Positions 1 to 7,840 are shown, counted from the first letter of the stretch. The stretch: DNA of 31,398 bases from Prevotella sp. UBA2850 (GCA_002350805.1 DEFO01000002.1:612-32009); one strand, 5' to 3'. The notes: a model not told the origin generated them from the letters alone. Numbers and translations are program-made.

Positions 1-1761
1 GGTGTGACGATTGCCTCGGCCGTTGGTCTGTCGTGCGTATCAGCCCTGACGCTCTGCCCTGCCCTCTGCGCCATCATGCTGAAAATCACGGAGAAGAAAA
101 GCGAGCGCAAGAACCTGACCTATTATACGAAGAAAGCCTATACCGTCAGCTATAACGCCATCTACAACAAGTACTCCAAGGCTGTGCAGAAGTTCATCAA
201 GCGCCCCGTGCTGGCGTGGAGTCTGCTGGCCGTGGCTGCCGTACTGCTCATCTTCTTCATGAAGAACCTGCCTTCAGGACTGGTGCCGCAGGAGGACCAG
301 GGCGTTATCCTGGCCGAAATCCGTGCCCCGGAGGGTACCACGCTCCATGAGACGCGTGAGATTGTGAAGAAGGTGGAGGCCAAGGTGCAGGAGATTCCCG
401 AGATGGAGAGTTTCGCCACGGCTTGCGGCTATGGCATGATGTCGGGCTCGGGCTCCAACTATGCCACGATGATTATCCGTCTGAAGACCTGGGGAGAGCG
501 TGAGGGATTCAACCATTACGTCGACCTCGTCATTGGCCGTCTGTATTTTGCCTGCAAGGAAATCAAGAACGTGCAGGTGATGCCGTTCCAGTTGCCGCAG
601 GTGCCGGGCTACGGTTCGAACAACAGCGTGAACCTGGTGCTGCAGGACCTGAACGACGGCTCGCTGTCGGAGTTTGCCAAGTTGGCCACCAACTTCCTGA
701 CCAAGCTCGGCGAGCGTCCTGAAATCAGCATGGCCATGACCAGCTACTCCGAGCGCTTCCCGAAATTTGAAGTCAATGTGGATGCCACCCAATGCGACCG
801 CGCAGGCGTATCGCCTTCTGTCGTGCTCCGCACGCTGGGCTCCTATTGCGGCGGCTCGTATGTGGGTAACTTCAACCAGTTTGGTAAGGTGTACCGCATC
901 ATGGCCAGCGCCTCACCCGAATACCGTCTCGACCCCTCGTCGCTGAACAACATCTTCGTGAAGGTGCGCGGCGGCAAGATGGCTCCTATCTCGGAGTTCG
1001 TCACGCTGAAGGAGATTGTGGGAACGTCGAGCGTTGAGCACTTCAACCTGTTCCAGAGCATCACCTGCTTCGTGCAGGCTGCCAGCGGATACACCGAGGG
1101 CGACGCCCACAAGGTGATTGCTGAGGTGTTCAAGGAAACCATGCCCAACGGCTACAGCTATGAGTATAGCGGCATGTCGCGAGAACTGGAGGAAGCCTCC
1201 GGCTCCAACACCACTGCCCTTATATATATAATATGTGTGATTCTCATCTACCTCATCCTCGCCTCGCTTTACAACTCGTGGTTCACGCCGTGGGCCGTAT
1301 TGCTCAGCGTACCGTTCGGACTGATGGGAGCCTTTGTCTGCGCCTACCTGGGTTCATTACTTCACTTGCCGGGCATGGACAACAACATTTACCTGCAGAC
1401 GGGTGTCATCATGCTCATCGGTCTGCTCTCCAAGACCGCCATCCTGATTACGGAGTTCGCTTCTGAGCGCCGTGCCCAGGGCATGAGCATCCGCGATGCC
1501 GCCTTCGAGGCCTGCAAGGAGCGTCTGCGCCCCATCCTGATGACGGTACTCACCATGATTGCCGGTATGATTCCGCTCATCATCGAGGGTGGTGCCGGTG
1601 CCAACGGTAACCGTGCCCTCGCCCTTGGCGTTGTGGGCGGTATGTCCGTAGGTACCATTGCCCTGCTCTTCGTGGTACCCGCCTTCTTCATCGTGTTCCA
1701 GAAGCTTCACGAGAAGTATCAAGGTGGAGCCCCGTTCCAACAAAGACAGAAGAATAAATAA
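1..1761 (+). CDS. RND efflux permease, C-terminal part (5' truncated by window)
   Basis: This is the inner-membrane pump of a tripartite RND (HAE1/AcrB-type) efflux system, which uses proton flow to export drugs or other amphiphilic compounds. The reading frame is open from base 1, so the GTG at 4 is not a real start; about 585 residues remain of the family's usual 1,030-1,060. The visible part starts in a membrane helix of the N-terminal half (SALTLCPAL), continues through a large periplasmic porter region at about residues 90-390, then a block of five hydrophobic segments to the C-terminus. The family motif region GLLSKTAILITEFA is at about 472-486. The channel gene follows after 17 bp in the same direction, so the two form an operon; the membrane-fusion gene is expected upstream of the window. 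Substrate cannot be told from sequence. Confidence 0.95.
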   Translation, partial: GVTIASAVGLSCVSALTLCPALCAIMLKITEKKSERKNLTYYTKKAYTVSYNAIYNKYSKAVQKFIKRPVLAWSLLAVAAVLLIFFMKNLPSGLVPQEDQGVILAEIRAPEGTTLHETREIVKKVEAKVQEIPEMESFATACGYGMMSGSGSNYATMIIRLKTWGEREGFNHYVDLVIGRLYFACKEIKNVQVMPFQLPQVPGYGSNNSVNLVLQDLNDGSLSEFAKLATNFLTKLGERPEISMAMTSYSERFPKFEVNVDATQCDRAGVSPSVVLRTLGSYCGGSYVGNFNQFGKVYRIMASASPEYRLDPSSLNNIFVKVRGGKMAPISEFVTLKEIVGTSSVEHFNLFQSITCFVQAASGYTEGDAHKVIAEVFKETMPNGYSYEYSGMSRELEEASGSNTTALIYIICVILIYLILASLYNSWFTPWAVLLSVPFGLMGAFVCAYLGSLLHLPGMDNNIYLQTGVIMLIGLLSKTAILITEFASERRAQGMSIRDAAFEACKERLRPILMTVLTMIAGMIPLIIEGGAGANGNRALALGVVGGMSVGTIALLFVVPAFFIVFQKLHEKYQGGAPFQQRQKNK

Positions 1762-1778
1762 TATCAACCAAAAAGAAT

Positions 1779-3185
1779 ATGAAAAGAATCTCATATTTCA
1801 TCAGCATAACTGTTTTGAGCCTCGCGCTCACCAGCTGCGGTTGTTTCGACAAGTTTGAGTCGAGGGGCTTTATTCCGGCCGATGCTTACGGCAACGACGT
1901 GAATCTGACCGAGACCTCGCTGGCCCAGATGTCGTGGCGTGAGTTCTTCACCGACCCGCTCTTACAACAGCTCATCGACAGCGTGCTGGCCCGCAACACC
2001 GACATCAACAGCATGCGCATAGCCGTGGAAAAGTCGGAAGCCTCGCTGAAAGCGGCGAAGCTGGCCTATCTGCCCTCGCTCTACTTCTCGCCACAGGGAA
2101 CGCTCTCGAGCTTCGACTACGGACCTGTTAGCAAGACCTACAACCTGCCCTTGCAACTGAGTCTCGACATCGATGCCTTCGGCTCGATCACTAACCAGAA
2201 GCGGAAGTCGCAAGCAGTGCTCATGCAGGCTAAAATCAGCGAAGAGTCTCTCAGGGCCAACCTCGTTTCGACCGTAGCCCAGCAGTATTTCATGCTGCAG
2301 TTGCTCGATCGCCAACTGCAGATTCTGACCGCTACCGACAGTTTGTGGAATGCCTCGCTGGAAACAGAGAAGATACTTTGGGAAAACGGAAAAATCTACT
2401 CCACCGCCGTCAATCAGATGGAGTCGTCGTACCTGAACGTGAAGACTCAGATTGTTGACACGCGCCGCAACATACGCAGCGTGGAAAACGCCATCTGCCG
2501 TCTGCTCGCTCAGACACCACAGCGCATCAACCGCTCGGCTTGGGGAAGCTCGCTGCATCATCCTGAGGCAAAGGGCGACACCGGACAGCGCATGTTCGAC
2601 ACCCAGTTCCTGCTGACGGGTGTTCCGGCCATGCTGCTGAAGAACCGTCCCGACATACGCCTGGCCGACTACGCCATGGAGGAAGCCTTCTATAACACAC
2701 AGATGGCCCGCTCGGCCTTCTTCCCAAGCATCACGCTTTCAGGAACAGCAGGATGGACCAACAGCGCCGGAGTCGTGGTAAATCCCGGCAAGATGCTGCT
2801 CAACGCCGTGGCCTCGCTCACCCAGCCCATCTTCGCCCGCGGCAGGCTGAAAGCCAATCTGAAGATTGCCAAGCTCTCGGAAGAAGATCTTCAGCGCAAG
2901 TATGTGCAGACCGTCATCGATGCCGGCAACCAGGTGAACGAGGCACTGGCCGACTGTCAGGCTGCCCGTGAGAAGCATGGCTACTACCACCGTCAGGTGG
3001 AGGTGCTGCACGAAGCCTATAAAGGTACCCACGAACTGATGGACAACGGTAAGGCCAACTATCTGGAGGTACTCACTGCCCAGGAGAGCCTGCTGAACTC
3101 GCAGCTAAGTGAAGCCGCAAACATGTATAATGGCGCCAAGGCCGTCATCGCCCTCTACATCGCATTGGGCGGCGGGACAAAGTAA
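1779..3185 (+). CDS. Outer-membrane efflux channel lipoprotein (TolC/NodT/OprM family)
   Basis: This 468-residue protein is the outer-membrane exit duct of the RND system encoded just upstream. The N-terminus is a lipoprotein signal with lipobox LTSC, so Cys20 is the likely lipidated residue after cleavage. The rest shows the duplicated outer-membrane-efflux repeat, with long helical stretches, SLDIDAFG in the first half and the typical GRLKANL and NYLEVLTAQESL segments in the second. Its length matches OprM/CusC-like channels. The ATG at 1779 lies 17 bp after the permease stop, with no Shine-Dalgarno sequence, as usual in Bacteroidota. The family call is secure, but the pump's substrate is unknown. 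Confidence 0.95.
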   Translation: MKRISYFISITVLSLALTSCGCFDKFESRGFIPADAYGNDVNLTETSLAQMSWREFFTDPLLQQLIDSVLARNTDINSMRIAVEKSEASLKAAKLAYLPSLYFSPQGTLSSFDYGPVSKTYNLPLQLSLDIDAFGSITNQKRKSQAVLMQAKISEESLRANLVSTVAQQYFMLQLLDRQLQILTATDSLWNASLETEKILWENGKIYSTAVNQMESSYLNVKTQIVDTRRNIRSVENAICRLLAQTPQRINRSAWGSSLHHPEAKGDTGQRMFDTQFLLTGVPAMLLKNRPDIRLADYAMEEAFYNTQMARSAFFPSITLSGTAGWTNSAGVVVNPGKMLLNAVASLTQPIFARGRLKANLKIAKLSEEDLQRKYVQTVIDAGNQVNEALADCQAAREKHGYYHRQVEVLHEAYKGTHELMDNGKANYLEVLTAQESLLNSQLSEAANMYNGAKAVIALYIALGGGTK

Positions 3186-3207
3186 ACAATAAGAGCTCCT
3201 CCCCCTG

Positions 3208-3227
3208 CCCCTCCCTGTATGGAGGGG
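3208..3227 (+). terminator. Possible transcription-end hairpin after efflux operon
   Basis: A 7-bp perfect stem, CCCCTCC pairing with GGAGGGG, has a 6-base loop and starts 22 bases after the channel gene's stop. No run of T follows, so it is not a textbook intrinsic terminator. It may instead be an mRNA-stabilising hairpin or part of a dispersed palindromic repeat. Confidence 0.4.
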
Positions 3228-3277
3228 AGTAAATAGTAATCAAGCAACCAAAGGGCTCGTCCTTTTACTATCTAACA

Positions 3278-3321
3278 CAAAGACACAAAGGTATATTCCT
3301 AATATAATCTTTGTGTCTTTG
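3278..3321. repeat. 13-bp perfect inverted repeat with a nested inverted repeat
   Basis: CAAAGACACAAAG at 3278-3290 is the exact reverse complement of 3309-3321. The 18-base loop contains a second inverted pair, TATATT (3292-3297) and AATATA (3301-3306), so nearly the whole 44 bases can fold into one hairpin. There is no T-run directly after it on the + strand. Its role is unknown. Confidence 0.7.
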
Positions 3322-3343
3322 CTTCTTTGTGTTTTGTTTTCAA

Positions 3344-3376
3344 CTACGACATACACCCTCGCTTTATTTGTCGTAG
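3344..3376. repeat. 8-bp inverted repeat
   Basis: CTACGACA at 3344-3351 and TGTCGTAG at 3369-3376 are exact reverse complements around a 17-base loop. It lies 22 bases after the preceding hairpin and about 75 bases before the promoter of the LysE-type gene. Function is not evident. Confidence 0.5.
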
Positions 3377-3450
3377 TCTTCAAGTGGTTATTTGCAAACG
3401 ACTTCGAAACTAAAAACAGAGGACTTCTTAACTTAATTTATTTCCTAAGA

Positions 3451-3482
3451 TTTGCAATATTTATGATTATCAATTATTTTTG
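3451..3482 (+). promoter_or_regulatory. Bacteroidota-type promoter for the LysE-type gene
   Basis: A TTTG -33 box at 3451-3454 and a perfect TAnnTTTG -7 box (TATTTTTG, 3475-3482) are separated by 20 bp, matching the primary sigma factor consensus of Bacteroidota. Transcription should start around 3487-3490, leaving a leader of about 18-20 bases before the ATG at 3507. Confidence 0.7.
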
Positions 3483-3506
3483 CAGACAAAATATTTAGTC
3501 AGCAAC

Positions 3507-4091
3507 ATGCCACATTCACTGCTTCCAACCCTCCTGCTCCAGATATTGATAGTAGGCTACACTCCCGGCCCTGCCAACATCTATTCGCTGGCTATGTCGC
3601 TCAGACACGGGCGAAGGACATCGCTTGTGATGTGGCTTGGCCTGCTGACTGGTTTTTCTGTTGCTGTGTGCGCTATGGCCGTGATCACCCATCTGGTGGG
3701 TATCGCATTTGGGGAATACGTCAGATACCTAAAATACATCGGGGCTGCTTATATTATCTTTCTGGCATGGAGAATCCTGCAGAGCAGCAATAGCGCGAAG
3801 GAAGACAGCCGTGACTGCACTTTCTGGAGCGGGATGCTGGTACAACTGACCAATGCTAAGATGTTGCTCTTCGACCTGACGGTATTTTCCACATTTGTAT
3901 TGCCTTACTCTAACCGCTTTGCCGACCTTCTTGAAGTGTCTGCCTGGCTCTTGCTGGCAGGTCCGGGCGCCAATCTTGTGTGGCTTTTGGCAGGCAGTTA
4001 CCTACACCAATTCTTCGCCCGATATGGCCGGAAAGTGGACATTGCATCTGCCGTAGCACTGGTGCTGTGCGCCATCTATATTATACTCTAA
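3507..4091 (+). CDS. LysE/RhtB-family amino-acid exporter
   Basis: This 194-residue inner-membrane protein belongs to the LysE/RhtB translocator family, which exports amino acids or related metabolites. The N-terminal signature GPANIYSLAMSLRHGRR at about residues 20-36, after the first hydrophobic segment, is the family's diagnostic loop. About six hydrophobic segments follow, and the length is close to the usual 200. I chose the ATG at 3507 over one at 3480, because 3480 lies inside the -7 promoter box. The gene is transcribed alone or with the broken gene after it (14-bp gap). Substrate cannot be predicted; homologues carry lysine, threonine, homoserine or leucine. Confidence 0.85.
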   Translation: MPHSLLPTLLLQILIVGYTPGPANIYSLAMSLRHGRRTSLVMWLGLLTGFSVAVCAMAVITHLVGIAFGEYVRYLKYIGAAYIIFLAWRILQSSNSAKEDSRDCTFWSGMLVQLTNAKMLLFDLTVFSTFVLPYSNRFADLLEVSAWLLLAGPGANLVWLLAGSYLHQFFARYGRKVDIASAVALVLCAIYIIL

Positions 4092-4105
4092 AAACAATCT
4101 TTACT

Positions 4106-4320
4106 ATGAGCGAAAAGATAGACATCATATTCCTTGGCACAGGCAATGCCCTGACAACACGGTGTTACAACACCTGCTTTATCCTGCGTAGTCAGGGAAG
4201 TCAGCTGATGGTGGACGCTGGAGGTGGCAACGGAATCCTTCAGCAACTACAAAAGAAGCCAAAACCGTATACCACGGCAATGTCTTTGTTCCGGATGATC
4301 TCGACATCATCAAACTCTGA
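4106..4320 (+). pseudogene. Internally deleted metallo-beta-lactamase-fold (RNase Z-like) hydrolase
   Basis: The ATG at 4106 opens a recognisable MBL-fold N-terminus: IIFLGTGNALTTRCYNTCF, then VDAGGGNGILQQL at about residues 36-48. The frame then loses homology and stops at 4336. The +1-offset frame from about 4246 to the TGA at 4318-4320 reads EAKTVYHGNVFVPDDLDIIKL, which looks like the C-terminal end of the same family. The two ends are therefore joined in different frames. About 190 central residues are missing, including the metal-binding HxHxDH motif expected in an intact protein of roughly 265 residues. This could be a real genomic deletion or an assembly error. It probably makes no active enzyme. 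Confidence 0.75.
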
Positions 4321-4408
4321 GGAACTTAATAGATAACTGCCTTGTTTCTCATCACATATGCTGATACACCTGGCAGTCGGACCGACCAAACGGCACTGAG
4401 TCGGATTT

Positions 4409-4496
4409 GTTTCAAACACAAAAACGCAACGTTTCAGGCAAAAACACACTTTGTTTCAGACACGGAAATACTGTGTTTCTGGCATAAAAACAGAAT
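4409..4496. repeat. Four tandem 22-bp degenerate repeats
   Basis: Units at 4409-4430, 4431-4452, 4453-4474 and 4475-4496 each begin with GTTTC and are exactly 22 bp long. The consensus is roughly GTTTCaggCAnaaAaacac followed by two or three variable bases. There are no unique spacers, so this is not a CRISPR array. It lies between the broken MBL gene and the terminator of the minus-strand acyltransferase gene, in a 285-bp spacer (4337-4621) that holds no convincing gene. Confidence 0.8.
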
Positions 4497-4537
4497 GAAT
4501 TGATTATAGCTTTTAAACTGACAAGAACCAAAGACCT

Positions 4538-4595
4538 AAACTTCAAAACAAAGAATCCCTCCCTACTCTCTGGCATTGGAGAGATGGGAGGGATT
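4538..4595 (-). terminator. Intrinsic terminator of the phosphate acyltransferase gene
   Basis: A 10-bp stem (AATCCCTCCC at 4554-4563 with 4586-4595) continues, after a 2x2 internal loop, into a second 5-bp stem, CTCTC with GAGAG. On the minus strand it begins 27 bases after the stop at 4622 and is followed by a T-rich tail (CTTTGTTTTGAAGTTT). Confidence 0.75.
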
Positions 4596-4621
4596 GTACT
4601 CATATAGATGATAACCACCTT

Positions 4622-5458
4622 TTATACGGCAGCCAAGGCGATGCTATAGTACTTCGAAAATACACTGTCACCGCGCGAGGGCAACACGACAGGAGCCATC
4701 GGGCCTTGCAGCACACCTGCAGTCTCGGCACGGCCGAAAAGCGTCAGGGTCTTGTAGAATGAGTTGCCAGCCTCGATATCGGGGAAAATGAGCGCATCGG
4801 CCTCACCGTTGATGGGCGAGTTGATGCCTTTAGCCCACATATTCTGCACAGAGCAAGAGCATTTCACATCGAGCGGACCGTCGACGATGCACTTTCCGAA
4901 GCGTCCTTCCTTGGCCAGGTCGATGATTTCCTGGTAACCAACGGTGAACGGGAATGTCTTCTCGCTGACTTTCTCAGAGCAGTGGACGAGTGAGATTTTG
5001 GGTTCCTCAATACCCAGGGCATGACAAGCATAGGCAGCCACACGCACCTGCTCAATGCGCTGTTCCTGAGTAGGATACGGAATCACAGCGGCATCGGTGA
5101 AGAACAGCGGTTTGGGATAGTTGGGAATCTCGGCCACGGCAATGTGTGTCAGGATTTTGCCTTTAGGCAGGATGCCTGTCTCTTTGTTCAATACCGCACG
5201 CAACAGTTTGTCGGTGTTGAGCAGACCTTTCATCAGGATATCGGCCTTTCCTTCGCGTACCAGTTCCACGGCACGACGGGCAGCCACATCGGGGTCGTCA
5301 TCGTTGACGTAGATAGCCTCGGCAAAACCTTCCTCCACGGCTTTCTCAACAGCCCGCTGAGTATGGCCGTCGGTACCACAAACCACAGCTACGCGCTTGC
5401 GGTCGCCACGTGCTTTCAAATAGACGATCATGTCGTCAAGAGTTCTAATTGCTTTCAT
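4622..5458 (-). CDS. Phosphate acyltransferase (phosphate butyryl/acetyltransferase family)
   Basis: This 278-residue cytoplasmic enzyme is of the PTA_PTB family, which exchanges acyl-CoA and phosphate to give acyl-phosphate plus CoA; a partner kinase then makes ATP. Visible family stretches are KADILMKGLLNTDKLLRAVL near residues 73-92, FFTDAAVIPYPT near 120-131 and DGPLDVKCS near 200-208. The size fits phosphate butyryltransferase (about 300) better than bacterial Pta (330 or more), so Ptb-like is preferred, but acyl specificity is not settled. No butyrate or acetate kinase gene is in the window. The open frame runs 36 codons further upstream to 5566, but that extension is translated from the 5503-5591 hairpin and is rejected in favour of MKAIRTLDD at 5458. 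It ends in a strong terminator. Confidence 0.85.
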   Translation of the reverse strand: MKAIRTLDDMIVYLKARGDRKRVAVVCGTDGHTQRAVEKAVEEGFAEAIYVNDDDPDVAARRAVELVREGKADILMKGLLNTDKLLRAVLNKETGILPKGKILTHIAVAEIPNYPKPLFFTDAAVIPYPTQEQRIEQVRVAAYACHALGIEEPKISLVHCSEKVSEKTFPFTVGYQEIIDLAKEGRFGKCIVDGPLDVKCSCSVQNMWAKGINSPINGEADALIFPDIEAGNSFYKTLTLFGRAETAGVLQGPMAPVVLPSRGDSVFSKYYSIALAAV

Positions 5459-5502
5459 AGTGTTTTTCGATTTAGGGGTTAGCAAGTATTGTTTGAGAAG
5501 AA

Positions 5503-5591
5503 TCCTGGGCTTCCAAGATGATCTAATAGAATCTGATTTTCTAGCATTACTAGAGAATCCAGACAAACTAGATGCTCTAGGAAGCCCAGGA
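5503..5591. repeat. 89-nt extended imperfect hairpin between two minus-strand genes
   Basis: TCCTGGGCTTCC (5503-5514) is the exact reverse complement of 5580-5591. The interior keeps pairing: AGA/TCT (5516-5518 with 5576-5578), ATCTA/TAGAT (5521-5525 with 5569-5573), TCTG/CAGA (5532-5535 with 5560-5563), and TTTTCTAG with CTAGAGAA (5537-5544 with 5550-5557, one G-T). It fills most of the 153-bp spacer between the EF-G paralogue and the acyltransferase. It has no T-run and no open frame. It could be a processing or attenuation structure, or a small dispersed palindromic element. Confidence 0.75.
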
Positions 5592-5611
5592 CTGTATAGA
5601 TAGACGGTGGA

Positions 5612-7771
5612 TTAATCCTCCTCTGCGGCCTCAGCCTCGTGCTCCTTGATGAGCTGCTGCTGGATATCGTTCGGAACAAGCTCGTAGCTGGCGAACTTGG
5701 TAGTGAACGAAGCACGGCCACCCGTGATAGAGCTCAGCGAGATGCTGTAGTTAGACAGCTCCTTCAAAGGAATCTTGGCAGAGAGCTTCTGATAGCCAGC
5801 CTCGCTGTCCATACCCATGATGATGGCACGACGGCCCTGCAGGTCGCTCATCACATCACCCATATAGTCGGCGGGAACCAGCACTTCCAGGTCGTAGATA
5901 GGCTCCAAAATCTTCGGGCCTGCCTCCTTGAAAGCAGCGCTGAAGGCATTGCGGGCAGCAAGCATGAACGACAACTCGTTAGAGTCTACCGGGTGCATCT
6001 TACCATCGTAAACAATCACGCGAACGTCGCGGGCATACGAACCGGTGAGCGGTCCCTGCTCCATACGCTCCATGACACCCTTCAGGATGGCGGGCATAAA
6101 GCGTGCATCGATGGCACCACCCACAACAGAGTTGATGAAGACGAGCTTTCCACCCCACTCAAGGTCGATCTCTTCCTTACCCTTGATGTTCATGCGGAAC
6201 TCCTGGCCGCCAAACTTAAACAGCGTAGGATCAGGCATACCCTCAGTGTAAGGCTCCAGAATCAGGTGCACCTCACCGAACTGGCCGGCACCACCCGACT
6301 GCTTCTTATGACGATAGTCAGCACGTGCAGCCTTAGTAATGGTCTCACGATAAGGAATCTTCGGCTCGAGATACTGAATCTGAATCTTCTCATTGTTCTC
6401 CATGCGCCACTTCAATGTGCGGAGGTGGAACTCACCCTGTCCGTGAACAATGATCTGTTTCAGTTCCTTCGACTGCTCAACAACCCATGTAGGATCCTCC
6501 TGGCGCATCTTGGCCAGAGCTGCCATCATCTTCTCGGTCTCGCTCTCGTTCACAGCCTTCACGGCACGAGAATACTTCGAGTTAGGATACTTAATGAAGT
6601 CGTAGTGCCAGTCGCAGTCCTTACCGTTCAGGGCATTGCCGGTCTTCACGTCCTTCAGTTTCACAGTACAACCGATATCGCCGGCATTCAGCTGGTCGAC
6701 AGGAATACGGTTAGCGCCTGCACAAGCATACAGCGTACCCATGCGCTCCTTTGAGCCACGGTCGGCATTGGTCAGGTCATCGCCAGACTTCACGCTTCCA
6801 CTCATCACTTTGAAGTAAGAAACCTCACCAATATGGGGCTCCATACCAGTCTTAAAGAAATAAAGCGATGTGGGACCATCAACGGTAGGATTGATATCCT
6901 GACCCTGCGTATTCTGAATCTTAGGCATCTCGTTCACGAACGGAACCACATTGCCCAGGAACTCCATCAGACGACGAACACCCATGTCCTTGCCTGCACA
7001 TACGCAGAACACAGGATAGATAGAACGGGTGATCAGGCCCTTGCGGATACCCTCGCGCATCTCGTCCTCAGTAAGATTCTCCTCCTCGAAGAATTTCTCC
7101 ATCAGGCCATCGTCGTTGGCAGCAGCAGCCTCAATCAAGGCAGCATGCAGTTCCTCAGCCTTGTCCATTTCCTCAGCAGGAATATCCTCGATGATGGGAG
7201 CACCACCCTCGGGTTTCCAGCTGTATTTCTTCATCAACAACACATCAATCACGGCATTAAAGCCAGGACCAGTAGCAATAGGATACTGTACGGGCACACA
7301 CTTGTCGCCATAGATTTCCTTCATGTTCGACATGATGGCATCGAAATCGCAGTGCTCTCTATCCAGCTGATTGACAAGGAAGATAACGGGTTTGTTCAGC
7401 TTCTCGGTGTAGCGGAAGGCATTCTGCGTACCCACCTCGGGGCCATACTGGCCATTCACCAGAATGACGGCCTGGTCGGTCACGTTGAGCGCAGTGATGG
7501 CACCGCCGACGAAGTCGTCAGATCCCGGGCAATCAATAATGTTCAACTTCTTGTTGTTCCACTCCACATGGAAGACAGTAGAGAAAACAGAGTATCCATA
7601 TTCCTGCTCTACGGGGAAATAGTCGCTGACGGTATTCTTAGCCTCTACCGAGCCACGACGCTTAATGATACCTGCTTCGAAAAGCATACTTTCGGCAAGA
7701 GTTGTCTTGCCGCTACCCGCACTGCCAAGCAATGCAATGTTCTTGATTTCGTTGGTTTGATATACTCTCAT
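5612..7771 (-). CDS. EF-G paralogue (EF-G2 type) with altered GTPase motifs
   Basis: This 719-residue protein is full-length and co-linear with elongation factor G, including the later domains (GQGEFHLRTL, GGAGQFGEVHLILEP, the C-terminal PADYMGDVMSDLQGRR). EF-G binds the ribosome and drives translocation. The G1 loop is intact (GSAGSGKTT, 16-24). The switch I segment reads EYGYSV where EF-G has ERGITI, G3 reads DCPGSDDF (80-87) instead of DTPGHVDF so the catalytic histidine is Ser84, and G4 is NQLD (134-137) rather than NKMD. The known Bacteroides EF-G paralogue is reported to translocate without GTP hydrolysis, and these changes fit that class. This is therefore a specialised paralogue, not the main fusA. 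The start at 7771 has a promoter 38 bases upstream. Confidence 0.9.
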   Translation of the reverse strand: MRVYQTNEIKNIALLGSAGSGKTTLAESMLFEAGIIKRRGSVEAKNTVSDYFPVEQEYGYSVFSTVFHVEWNNKKLNIIDCPGSDDFVGGAITALNVTDQAVILVNGQYGPEVGTQNAFRYTEKLNKPVIFLVNQLDREHCDFDAIMSNMKEIYGDKCVPVQYPIATGPGFNAVIDVLLMKKYSWKPEGGAPIIEDIPAEEMDKAEELHAALIEAAAANDDGLMEKFFEEENLTEDEMREGIRKGLITRSIYPVFCVCAGKDMGVRRLMEFLGNVVPFVNEMPKIQNTQGQDINPTVDGPTSLYFFKTGMEPHIGEVSYFKVMSGSVKSGDDLTNADRGSKERMGTLYACAGANRIPVDQLNAGDIGCTVKLKDVKTGNALNGKDCDWHYDFIKYPNSKYSRAVKAVNESETEKMMAALAKMRQEDPTWVVEQSKELKQIIVHGQGEFHLRTLKWRMENNEKIQIQYLEPKIPYRETITKAARADYRHKKQSGGAGQFGEVHLILEPYTEGMPDPTLFKFGGQEFRMNIKGKEEIDLEWGGKLVFINSVVGGAIDARFMPAILKGVMERMEQGPLTGSYARDVRVIVYDGKMHPVDSNELSFMLAARNAFSAAFKEAGPKILEPIYDLEVLVPADYMGDVMSDLQGRRAIIMGMDSEAGYQKLSAKIPLKELSNYSISLSSITGGRASFTTKFASYELVPNDIQQQLIKEHEAEAAEED

Positions 7772-7809
7772 ATCACAATAGATTTTAAGTGTTAGTATGT
7801 AATTGGCGT

Positions 7810-7840
7810 CGAAGTTAGCAATTTTCTCCCAAATAGCAAA
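7810..7840 (-). promoter_or_regulatory. Promoter for the EF-G paralogue
   Basis: On the minus strand a TTTG box (7837-7840) is followed after 19 bp by TAACTTCG (7810-7817), which differs from TAnnTTTG at one position. The gene starts at 7771, giving a leader of about 30 bases. Confidence 0.5.

Larger units (their letters stand above)
3186..3506. other. Hairpin-rich intergenic region, no credible gene
   Basis: This 321-bp spacer follows the efflux operon. It holds three separate inverted repeats (3208-3227, 3278-3321 and 3344-3376) and then an A/T-rich stretch with a promoter for the next gene. A 61-codon open frame at 3313-3498 runs through the hairpins and promoter, is Leu/Phe-rich, and resembles no family I know, so I do not call it a gene. 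Confidence 0.6.

Noticed and set aside
3313..3498. 61-codon open frame in the spacer after the efflux operon
   Set aside because: It overlaps two hairpins and the -7 box of the LysE-type gene, and its hydrophobic composition follows from A/T-rich DNA.
4409..4496. Possible CRISPR array
   Set aside because: Units are contiguous with no spacers, diverge from each other, and there are no cas genes nearby.
5459..5566. 36-codon N-terminal extension of the phosphate acyltransferase
   Set aside because: It is the translation of the hairpin, lacks family similarity, and MKAIRTLDD is a normal start.
5639..6754. 371-codon open frame on the plus strand inside the EF-G paralogue
   Set aside because: It is antisense to a clear EF-G gene and arises from its codon use; similar long antisense frames occur at 6833-7795, 14565-15437 and 11002-11550.
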